Assembly: GCA_016186525.1 (NCBI GenBank)
Contig: JACPLM010000033.1
Location: 1 to 12,252 of the forward strand
Length of the DNA stretch: 12,252 bases
Source of the DNA: Candidatus Nealsoniibacteriota bacterium
GTDB lineage: Bacteria; Patescibacteriota; Minisyncoccia; Minisyncoccales; MHMH01
Direction: 5' to 3'
Shown here: piece after piece, positions 1 through 4,952 of the stretch
Numbering within the stretch: the first letter of the stretch is position 1
How the letters are laid out: the number at the start of each line of letters is the position of its first letter
The notes under the pieces: generated by a model
What the model was told of the DNA's origin: nothing
Database searches by the model: none
The model's input: the letters and a program-made list of their open reading frames with translations, nothing else
Translations under genes and position numbers: made by a program

Positions 1-129
1 AAAAGAGCAGAGGAGCATGCTGGAGAAAGAGATGCGTCTCCGGAAAATATACCCATAGTCGAAGAGCCGTTAGCTCCAGTGAACGAAGAAGCAGAGGAAG
101 AAATCAACGTAAAAGATATCCCGTTATAA
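1..129 (+). CDS. ssb: Single-stranded DNA-binding protein, C-terminal end (partial)
   Basis: The window opens inside a reading frame (frame 1) that ends with TAA at 127-129. Its 42 visible residues are a charged, acidic, low-complexity tail (several EE/EEE runs, prolines) finishing in EINVKDIPL. That matches the disordered linker and short acidic C-terminal tip of bacterial SSB, which coats single-stranded DNA and recruits repair and replication proteins through a terminal motif, DDIPF in E. coli. The next gene is rpsR, and rpsF-ssb-rpsR is a very common gene order, which supports the call. The OB fold lies outside the window, so identity rests on the tail and the neighbour only. The last residue is Leu rather than the usual Phe. 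An alternative is a C-terminally extended ribosomal protein S6. Confidence 0.65.
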   Translation, partial: KRAEEHAGERDASPENIPIVEEPLAPVNEEAEEEINVKDIPL

Positions 130-140
130 ATCATAAAAAC

Positions 141-177
141 ATATAAACATTTAAGCATAAAAACATTATGTTTATAT
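141..177. repeat. Inverted and direct repeats in the ssb-rpsR gap
   Basis: The 61-bp gap between ssb and rpsR is very AT-rich. It contains a perfect 10-bp inverted repeat, ATATAAACAT at 141-150 and ATGTTTATAT at 168-177. It also has an 11-bp direct repeat CATAAAAACAT at 132-142 and 156-166. The hairpin would sit just upstream of the rpsR start, so it could affect processing or translation of the S18 message. It is too AT-rich and lacks a T-tract, so it does not look like a terminator. The function is unknown. Confidence 0.4.
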
Positions 178-190
178 ATTTAGATGTTTG

Positions 191-397
191 ATGAAAAAAA
201 TGAATTGTTTTTTTTGCCAAAAAAATATTCAAGGCGCCGATTATAAAGACATTAAAACGCTAAAGCGTTTTATTTCGGGTTTGGGCAAAATCAGGCCAAG
301 AAAAAGGACTGGAACCTGTTCCAGCCATCAAAGAAAATTAGCTAAAGCCATTAAGAGAGCAAGGCAGTTAGGATTGGTTCCCAACGTTCAAAAATAA
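191..397 (+). CDS. rpsR: 30S ribosomal protein S18
   Basis: S18 binds 16S rRNA together with S6 in the platform of the small ribosomal subunit. The roughly 68-residue product has the family hallmarks: a CxxC pair (NCFFC) near the N-terminus, then DYKDIKTLKRFIS, GKIRPRKRTGTC, HQRKLAKAIKRARQLGLVP. The CxxC together with the later C and H (TGTCSSH) forms the zinc-binding, Cys-containing version of S18. I chose ATG at 191. TTG at 188 and ATG at 200 are in the same frame, and none has a clear Shine-Dalgarno sequence. The gene follows ssb by about 60 bp. Its last 30 bp overlap the 3' end of recA on the opposite strand. Confidence 0.95.
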   Translation: MKKMNCFFCQKNIQGADYKDIKTLKRFISGLGKIRPRKRTGTCSSHQRKLAKAIKRARQLGLVPNVQK

Positions 398-1384
398 CTG
401 TTCCCTGATTTTCTTTGCCAAGCTTGGATTCTCTTTCAGGAATTTTTTAGAGGCGTCTGTCCCTTGTCCGAGTTTTACATCTTCAAACTGGAGCCAGCTT
501 CCAGCTTTTTTTATTATCCCCTGCTTTATGCCGGTATTCACAATATCGGCAAGGTATGAAATCCCTTCATTGTAATAAATATTGAATTCGGCTATTTTAA
601 AAGGAGCCGCCACTTTATTCTTAACGATTTTAGCCCTTACAGTTGAACCGATAATTTGATCTCCTTGTTTTATTTGGGCTATCCTCCTTAAATCAATTCT
701 GACGGAGGCATAAAATTTAAGGGCCAATCCCCCAGAGGTAGTTTCGGGATTGCCAAACATCACGCCAATTTTCATCCTGATTTGATTCAAAAAAATTATC
801 GAAGTTTTGCTTTTAGCCACAACGCTGGCTAATTTCCTTAAAGCCTGGGACATCAGCCGCGCCTGAACGCCTATTGAGGCGTCCCCTATCTCTCCGGCTA
901 TCTCGCTTTTAGGAGTCAGGGCAGCCACTGAATCAACTACGATAACATCAACAGAACCGGACCTGACTAATGTTTCCAAAATTTGGAGAGCCTGTTCTCC
1001 GGAATCTGGCTGCGATATTAAAAGATTTTCAACCCTTACTCCTATTTTTTGGGCATAATCAGGGTCCAAAGCGTGCTCTGCATCAACAAAAGCAGCCACC
1101 CCGCCTTTCTTTTGAGCTTCAGCGCAAATATGCAAAGCTAAAGTGCTTTTGCCCGAGGATTCGGGGCCAAAAACCTCTATTATTCTGCCCCTGGGAACTC
1201 CTCCTACGCCCAAAGCCAAATCAAGAGAAACAGACCCTGTGGGAATAACGTCAACATCAACAGCCCTTACGTCTTTTAAAGACATTATGGCTCCTTCGCC
1301 GAATTTCTGCCTGATTTCATCTATAGCTTCTTGAAGATCGGCATTAACCTTATTTTCTGTTTGCGATTTTTTTTGTTTTGTCAT
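368..1384 (-). CDS. recA: Recombinase RecA
   Basis: RecA is the ATP-dependent strand-exchange protein of homologous recombination and co-protease of the SOS response. From ATG at 1384 it is 338 aa. Visible motifs, numbered from that ATG, are Walker A GPESSGKST (about 73-81), the FVDAEHALDP segment, Walker B with VDVIVVDSVAAL (about 145-156), the NQIR loop (about 200-203) and GNPETTSGG (about 211-219) in the DNA-binding L2 region. A TTG at 1420 would add 12 residues (MIIENFNANIIN) unlike any RecA start, so I prefer the ATG. The C-terminus (KKIREQLFLNVGNQS) lacks the acidic tail of E. coli RecA. The gene lies 63 bp downstream of ftsK on the same strand and may have its own promoter. Its 3' end overlaps rpsR. 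Confidence 0.97.
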   Translation of the reverse strand: MTKQKKSQTENKVNADLQEAIDEIRQKFGEGAIMSLKDVRAVDVDVIPTGSVSLDLALGVGGVPRGRIIEVFGPESSGKSTLALHICAEAQKKGGVAAFVDAEHALDPDYAQKIGVRVENLLISQPDSGEQALQILETLVRSGSVDVIVVDSVAALTPKSEIAGEIGDASIGVQARLMSQALRKLASVVAKSKTSIIFLNQIRMKIGVMFGNPETTSGGLALKFYASVRIDLRRIAQIKQGDQIIGSTVRAKIVKNKVAAPFKIAEFNIYYNEGISYLADIVNTGIKQGIIKKAGSWLQFEDVKLGQGTDASKKFLKENPSLAKKIREQLFLNVGNQS

Positions 1385-1391
1385 ATTAATA

Positions 1392-1420
1392 ATGTTAGCA
1401 TTGAAATTTTCAATTATCAA
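1392..1420 (-). promoter_or_regulatory. Candidate recA promoter, giving a near-leaderless message
   Basis: On the minus strand TTGATA (1415-1420) and TAACAT (1392-1397) are separated by 17 bp, a fair match to -35/-10 boxes. Transcription would begin near 1385, immediately before the recA ATG at 1384, which fits the absence of a Shine-Dalgarno sequence there. The -10 is only 4/6 to consensus and the region is AT-rich, so chance matches are likely. Confidence 0.3.
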
Positions 1421-1435
1421 TTTTCAATTTTCAAT
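1405..1435 (-). repeat. 7-bp tandem repeat (ATTGAAA) upstream of recA
   Basis: Read on the minus strand, the unit ATTGAAA repeats at an exact 7-bp step about 4.4 times, with one unit changed to ATTGATA. The CAAT cores on the plus strand start at 1411, 1418, 1425 and 1432. The last unit joins TTTCAAT to make a 15-bp palindrome at 1400-1414. The array fills half of the 63-bp ftsK-recA gap and overlaps the candidate recA promoter. Confidence 0.7.
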
Positions 1436-1447
1436 AAATGTCACAAT

Positions 1448-3628
1448 TTATACTTTTTTCCAACCTTCTTCGTTTATTGTATTTTCTGTTTCAACTGCAG
1501 TTTGAGCAAGCGGTTCCTCTCCCATACTGATTAAAATTTCCCTGGGCTTTGCTCCTTCGCCGGGGCCCACGACGCCTTTTTCCTCTAACATATCAATTAG
1601 CCGAGCTGCTCTGGCGTAGCCCACTCTCAAGCGCCTTTGCAATAAAGAAGCTGATGCCTTTCTGGCTTCAACCACCAATTTTTTTGCCTCGTCAAAAAGA
1701 GGGTCGTCGGCTCCGGGCATAAAATCAAATCCCTCTCCTCCTCCGTCCAAACTTTTTTCCAATTCCTGATTAAGGTCAACTGGCTGCTCGCTTGCCTCTG
1801 TCTGGTCTTTTATATATTTGGCCACTTTTTTGACTTCCTTGTCTGAAACGTAAGCTCCCTGAATCCTGCGGGCTTTGGAAATTTCAGCTGAAACAAAGAG
1901 CATGTCTCCCGAACCCAAAAGTTTTTCAGCGCCTGCCATATCTAAAACAGTCCTGGAATCAACCTGGGAAGCAACCTGAAAAGTGATCCTGGAAGTGACA
2001 TTGGCTTTGATCAAACCGGTGATAACTTCCACTGACGGCCTTTGGGTAGCCAAAATCAAATGAATTCCTACGGCCCTGGCCATTTGAGCCAGCCTGACGA
2101 TGCCTGCTTCCATATCTCTGCCGCGGGCTGCCATTAAATCTGCCAATTCATCAATCACTAAAACAATATAGGGCAAAGGAGGCTGTTCCTCTTTAAGCAT
2201 GACTTCGTTATAAGATAAAATATCTCTGGCGTGTTTGGCAGCTAAAATTTCGAATCTTCTTTCCATTTCCGAAATCAGCCATTTTAAGGCATTAACTGAT
2301 TTCTGGGCGTCCTGAATTACCGGAGTCAAAAGATGGGGAAGGTCGTTGTATATATGAAATTCCACCCTTTTAGGGTCGATTAAAATAAGCCGCAAAGTTT
2401 CCGGTGAATTCTGGTAAAGCAGGCTTAAAATAATGCTGTTCAAGCAGACTGTTTTGCCTGTGCCGGTGGAACCTGCCACCAAAAGATGCGGCATGCGTCC
2501 TAAATCAGCGAAAACCGGATTTGCCGCAACATCTCTTCCTAAGGCCAAGGTAAGATTGGAAACGGAATTTTGAAAACTTGGATGTTCGAATAGATTTCTT
2601 AAACGAACTGTGGTTCTGATTCTATTGGGCAGCTCGATGCCGACTAAAGGCCTCCCCGGAATAGGGGCTTCAATCCTGATGGGATGAGCAGCCAGAGCCA
2701 ATGATAAATCAGAAGATAAGGTGGTAATTTTGGAAAGCTTTACGCCTTCAGCCGGCTTTAAGGTGTATTGCGTTACGGTGGGTCCGATATTAACTTCTGA
2801 CATTTCTACCTGAATATCAAAGTTTTGAAGAGTTCTCTTGATAATGGCTGAATTTATTCTTATGTCTCCGGCAGCCGGAACTCCCTTGTCTGATTCTAAT
2901 AAATCAGCTGTGGGGAGATTGTAATTCTTTAAAAGTCTGGATTCAATCGGCTTTGTTTTCAAGTCGATAACAGGGACTTGGGCTTGCGGAATAGGCATGA
3001 TTGGCGGCAGAGCTTCTATTGATTTTACTTTAAACTTTGGGCCGAAGATTTTCTTAATAACCGACGGTTTGCCTTCCTTGTCTTCTGCTGAAGCGCGAAG
3101 TTCAAAGCCTGGTTTTTCCGCTGGTTTGTGTAAAAACTGCCAAAAGATTACAGCTCCGGTTATCATCAAAGCCCCAAAGATAAGCTGGGCGACTAATTTG
3201 CTAAAAACTTTCAAAATGGGCCAGGCAGCCAAAAACCCCACGGCGCCTCCCTGCCTATTGCCTTGAAAAGTTTCAAGGATGCCGCTTACACCTATGGTTA
3301 AAAGAATGATTGCCAAAATAACCGGCCATTTATTCTTGCTCTTCAAGCTGAAGAATGCCACTCCCCCCAAAAGAAAAAGCATTGGCAACACAAAAACGGC
3401 TTTACCTAAAATAAAAGTTGATCCCTTCATAAATATTCTTCCTCCTCCTCCGGCTAAGCCAAAAAAAGATAAAGCGATAATCAAAGCCGCCAAAAGCAAT
3501 ACCACGCCCCAGATTAAACGCCGGGTTTCTTCGGGTAAATAAAAGCGACTTGGCCCTCCGCGTTTCTCTCTATTTTTTAATTTTCCGCCCGAGGCGGATC
3601 GGCCTTGGGCCGATTTCTTTTTAACCAT
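1448..3628 (-). CDS. ftsK: DNA translocase FtsK/SpoIIIE
   Basis: FtsK is a membrane-anchored hexameric ATPase that pumps chromosomal DNA through the division septum and aids dimer resolution. The 726-aa product has a basic N-terminus, about four hydrophobic membrane segments (roughly residues 38-60, 70-94, 101-117 and 130-166), then a linker. The motor domain (about 240-600) has Walker A GSTGTGKT (386-393), DPKRVEF (418-424), Walker B IVLVIDELADL (488-498) and ILATQRPS (525-532). A C-terminal gamma winged-helix domain (about 641-702: LLQRRLRVGYARAARLIDML, then GVVGPGEGAKPREIL) is the DNA-orienting module. It is shorter than E. coli FtsK because the long linker is absent, as in most bacteria. 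The ATG at 3628 has no Shine-Dalgarno sequence. Codons 5-15 are made of two GC-rich palindromes. Confidence 0.97.
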   Translation of the reverse strand: MVKKKSAQGRSASGGKLKNREKRGGPSRFYLPEETRRLIWGVVLLLAALIIALSFFGLAGGGGRIFMKGSTFILGKAVFVLPMLFLLGGVAFFSLKSKNKWPVILAIILLTIGVSGILETFQGNRQGGAVGFLAAWPILKVFSKLVAQLIFGALMITGAVIFWQFLHKPAEKPGFELRASAEDKEGKPSVIKKIFGPKFKVKSIEALPPIMPIPQAQVPVIDLKTKPIESRLLKNYNLPTADLLESDKGVPAAGDIRINSAIIKRTLQNFDIQVEMSEVNIGPTVTQYTLKPAEGVKLSKITTLSSDLSLALAAHPIRIEAPIPGRPLVGIELPNRIRTTVRLRNLFEHPSFQNSVSNLTLALGRDVAANPVFADLGRMPHLLVAGSTGTGKTVCLNSIILSLLYQNSPETLRLILIDPKRVEFHIYNDLPHLLTPVIQDAQKSVNALKWLISEMERRFEILAAKHARDILSYNEVMLKEEQPPLPYIVLVIDELADLMAARGRDMEAGIVRLAQMARAVGIHLILATQRPSVEVITGLIKANVTSRITFQVASQVDSRTVLDMAGAEKLLGSGDMLFVSAEISKARRIQGAYVSDKEVKKVAKYIKDQTEASEQPVDLNQELEKSLDGGGEGFDFMPGADDPLFDEAKKLVVEARKASASLLQRRLRVGYARAARLIDMLEEKGVVGPGEGAKPREILISMGEEPLAQTAVETENTINEEGWKKV
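3585..3614. repeat. Two adjacent GC-rich palindromes inside the ftsK 5' end
   Basis: CCGCC (3585-3589) and GGCGG (3593-3597) surround CGA. Directly next to them ATCGGCC (3598-3604) and GGCCGAT (3608-3614) surround TTG. The 30-bp block is 23/30 G+C in a gene that is otherwise much more AT-rich. It starts 14 bp after the ftsK ATG and encodes SAQGRSASGG, a low-complexity piece of the basic N-terminal extension. Thirty base pairs is a whole number of codons, so insertion of a short dispersed repeat in frame is possible. Confidence 0.6.
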
Positions 3629-3636
3629 TGCTTTAT

Positions 3637-3642
3637 ATTATC
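3637..3642 (-). promoter_or_regulatory. Candidate -10 box for ftsK
   Basis: GATAAT on the minus strand would place transcription start near 3630, two bases before the ftsK ATG at 3628. This would make the message almost leaderless, consistent with the lack of a Shine-Dalgarno sequence. No good -35 is visible 16-18 bp upstream, so this is tentative. Confidence 0.3.
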
Positions 3643-3670
3643 ATATTTCGCTTCGTTTTAACAGCTATTT

Positions 3671-3695
3671 AGTTGCTCCACTTAGTGGAGCAACT
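3671..3695. repeat. REP-like palindrome, copy 1
   Basis: Arms AGTTGCTCCAC (3671-3681) and GTGGAGCAACT (3685-3695) enclose TTA. Including the loop edges, the 25 bp are a perfect palindrome around one central base. It lies 9 bp beyond the stop codon of the transposase gene and about 40 bp upstream of ftsK. It has no adjacent T-tract, so it is not an obvious intrinsic terminator. Confidence 0.85.
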
Positions 3696-3704
3696 GCCTA
3701 AAGT

Positions 3705-4418
3705 CTAATCTTCTAGGACTAAATGAGTGATTTCCTGGTATTTCTTATCTAATAAAATCTGCTTAACAAAATCTCGATATTTTTCTGGCGTTGGAAATAT
3801 TTCTCCTAATATGCCCTTATCAATAATAATTGAGCCCCTTTTACCGGAGTATTCTTGATGGGTGGTCCAAAGACATTCGTCTGCAGTTTTTATTACTGCC
3901 CCCATATCTTTAATTCCCTCTTCTTTAAGCTTTGGTTCTACCAGCTGTCCGGGATTTATCACATTAATATAAACCAAAAGATACTGCAGATAAATTTCAT
4001 TTTCTACTAATACCGCTTTGAATGGACCCTCGAACAAACTTCCTGAACGTTGATATTTTTTATTAAAATAATGAGCGTAACCATTACCAAATTTATGCAT
4101 AAACTTGCTGATCCCTCCCTTACATAATTCTTCTACTAGTAGATGGTAATGATTGGGCATTAAAGAATATGCTAAAATGCGCACCAAAGGACTTCTTCCT
4201 TCTTTTATTACATAATCTTTTAATATTTTAAGATTTACTTCACCACGATTTTTCTCTATCTGCCAAAGAATATTACTGGAATTTTTCTCATCATTAAAGA
4301 GGCACAAACCTTGAAGGCAACGCCATTTATCAATGTCCTCTAAAAAAATGTCTCTCTTGTCCACTCCACGATTATAAATATGATAAATATTATTTGGCTC
4401 AAATTTTACTTTTCTCAT
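3705..4418 (-). CDS. RAYT / IS200-type HUH transposase (REP-associated, COG1943-like)
   Basis: The 237-aa protein belongs to the Y1 HUH endonuclease group, which nicks single-stranded DNA at hairpins through a 5'-phosphotyrosine link. The N-terminal strand YHIYNRGVDKRDIF (about 12-25) is typical. The HUH motif is H90-Y91-H92 in LMPNHYHLLVE. The helix with YINVINP (Y150) matches the family's YIxxNP region and probably carries the catalytic Tyr. NKKYQRSGSLFEGPFKAV (about 119-136) is the RAYT-like 'GSLF/W' block. All catalytic residues appear present, so it may be active. It extends roughly 70 residues beyond the YIxxNP motif. No Shine-Dalgarno sequence precedes ATG 4418; the leader instead contains palindrome copy 2. 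RAYT proteins are commonly single-copy, domesticated enzymes acting on REP palindromes. Confidence 0.9.
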   Translation of the reverse strand: MRKVKFEPNNIYHIYNRGVDKRDIFLEDIDKWRCLQGLCLFNDEKNSSNILWQIEKNRGEVNLKILKDYVIKEGRSPLVRILAYSLMPNHYHLLVEELCKGGISKFMHKFGNGYAHYFNKKYQRSGSLFEGPFKAVLVENEIYLQYLLVYINVINPGQLVEPKLKEEGIKDMGAVIKTADECLWTTHQEYSGKRGSIIIDKGILGEIFPTPEKYRDFVKQILLDKKYQEITHLVLED

Positions 4419-4429
4419 GTATAGTATTT

Positions 4430-4467
4430 AGTTGCTCCACTTAGTTGCTCCACCAGGTGGAGCAACT
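4430..4467. repeat. REP-like palindrome, copy 2, with a duplicated left arm
   Basis: A complete palindrome has arms AGTTGCTCCAC (4443-4453) and GTGGAGCAACT (4457-4467) around CAG. It is preceded by an extra left arm AGTTGCTCCAC at 4430-4440 plus TT, so two left arms share one right arm in 38 bp. It lies between the ASCH gene and the transposase start, 12 bp upstream of that ATG, so it forms part of the transposase leader. The extra arm could form an alternative hairpin or mark a recombination or insertion joint. Confidence 0.85.
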
Positions 4468-4502
4468 ACTGTGATCTCTCGTCCAATCTCTTGCGATCTT
4501 AT

Positions 4503-4859
4503 TTATATTTTTATAAATTTATATGTGTAGGCAAAAACTGACGTATTATTGTTAACTTTATGGGCGGGATTATGACGCCTAAATGCTTTTATAAGCTCTT
4601 GTCTGTTTTTATATGTTTTATAATGAGCTTTATCCTTTAAGTCTATCTGCCCGACAGTTGTTGTGATGACTTTTGTTATTTTTCCAAATCCAAAGATTTC
4701 TTCTGTCTGACTATTTTCAAAAGCTACAATATCACCCTTTTTTAATTTATGGTCTCGCAGTCTCCAAGTGCTTATTTTCCCATCAAAAACTTGCGGCACG
4801 ACACTCTCGTGAAATCCCATTTTGGGCAAATAATTTTTTTTATCGATTAGCTTCGCCAT
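4503..4859 (-). CDS. ASCH-domain (PUA-like) protein
   Basis: The 118-residue protein resembles ASCH domains, small beta-barrels of the PUA superfamily predicted to bind RNA or nucleotides. FDGKISTWRLRD (25-36) contains the K-x-x-T-x-R core, and is followed by KKGDIVAFE (40-48), a strand FGFGKITKV (56-64) and a closing strand TSVFAYTYKFI (106-116). There are no membrane segments or signal peptide. The gene has the only clear Shine-Dalgarno sequence among complete genes here (AGGA, 7 bp before ATG). It sits directly behind the rpoC terminator and upstream of the RAYT unit. Its role is unknown; regulation of translation or RNA binding are family-level guesses. Low G+C and an accessory setting suggest acquisition. 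Confidence 0.7.
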   Translation of the reverse strand: MAKLIDKKNYLPKMGFHESVVPQVFDGKISTWRLRDHKLKKGDIVAFENSQTEEIFGFGKITKVITTTVGQIDLKDKAHYKTYKNRQELIKAFRRHNPAHKVNNNTSVFAYTYKFIKI

Positions 4860-4866
4860 ATTCTTA

Positions 4867-4870
4867 TCCT
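4867..4870 (-). promoter_or_regulatory. Shine-Dalgarno sequence of the ASCH gene
   Basis: AGGA on the minus strand lies 7 bp before ATG 4857-4859 and fixes that start. The core genes rpoB, rpoC, recA, ftsK and rpsR show nothing comparable. Confidence 0.65.
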
Positions 4871-4916
4871 ACCAAAAAATCGCCCAGCGGGTAAAGCCTG
4901 TGGGCGATTCTTTGGT
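4871..4916 (-). terminator. Intrinsic terminator downstream of rpoC
   Basis: Arms 4871-4886 and 4901-4916 pair over 15 of 16 positions (one A-C mismatch) around a 14-base loop. The GC-rich core is TCGCCCA / TGGGCGA. Read on the minus strand the hairpin core is followed by a run of T (complement of the six A at 4874-4879), the classic rho-independent form for rpoBC transcription. It lies 36 bp beyond the rpoC stop and ends 11 bp before the ASCH start, so it could also act as an attenuator for that gene. Confidence 0.85.
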
Positions 4917-4924
4917 GCTCCGTT

Positions 4925-4949
4925 AGTTGCTCCACTTGGTGGAGCAACT
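4925..4949. repeat. REP-like palindrome, copy 3
   Basis: Arms AGTTGCTCCAC (4925-4935) and GTGGAGCAACT (4939-4949) enclose TTG. The arms are identical to those of copies 1 and 2 and only the loop differs. It lies 3 bp beyond the rpoC stop codon and before the terminator, with no transposase gene next to it, so it resembles a solitary REP. It could protect the 3' end of rpoC mRNA. Confidence 0.85.
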
Positions 4950-4952
4950 GCC

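Larger units (their letters stand above)
3666..4467 (-). mobile_element. REP/RAYT unit: transposase gene between palindromic ends
   Basis: A RAYT-type transposase gene (3705-4418) is bracketed by two copies of the same hairpin palindrome. The flanking sites also share an identical 21-bp direct repeat at 3666-3686 and 4425-4445, 759 bp apart. This is the expected layout of a REP-associated tyrosine transposase with its own REP sequences, or of a minimal IS200-like element with hairpin ends. There is no TnpB gene. Exact ends cannot be fixed from one copy. The unit is visibly more AT-rich than rpoC and ftsK on either side, suggesting an accessory origin. Confidence 0.5.

Noticed and set aside
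970..1248. Plus-strand reading frame inside recA
   Set aside because: It is a shadow of the recA frame with no start signal and no recognisable domain.
1385..1420. TTG start adding 12 residues to RecA
   Set aside because: The extra residues come from the heptamer array and have no RecA resemblance; the ATG at 1384 gives a normal N-terminus.
3671..3695. Palindrome copy 1 as an intrinsic terminator of the transposase gene
   Set aside because: There is no run of T after the stem on the minus strand, and the same hairpin also lies upstream of the transposase start.
3705..4859. IS605-type element with TnpA plus TnpB and guide RNA
   Set aside because: The second gene is a 118-aa ASCH-like protein without RuvC or zinc-ribbon motifs, and it lies outside the paired palindromes.
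3705..4859. Toxin-antitoxin or defence pair made of the transposase-like and ASCH-like genes
   Set aside because: They are separated by about 84 bp with a composite palindrome, show no coupled overlap, and the first has a clear RAYT signature. Nothing supports a defence role.
3666..4949. CRISPR array formed by the three similar palindromes
   Set aside because: The repeats are only three, unevenly spaced by hundreds of bases, and separated by genes; there are no spacers of uniform size and no cas genes.
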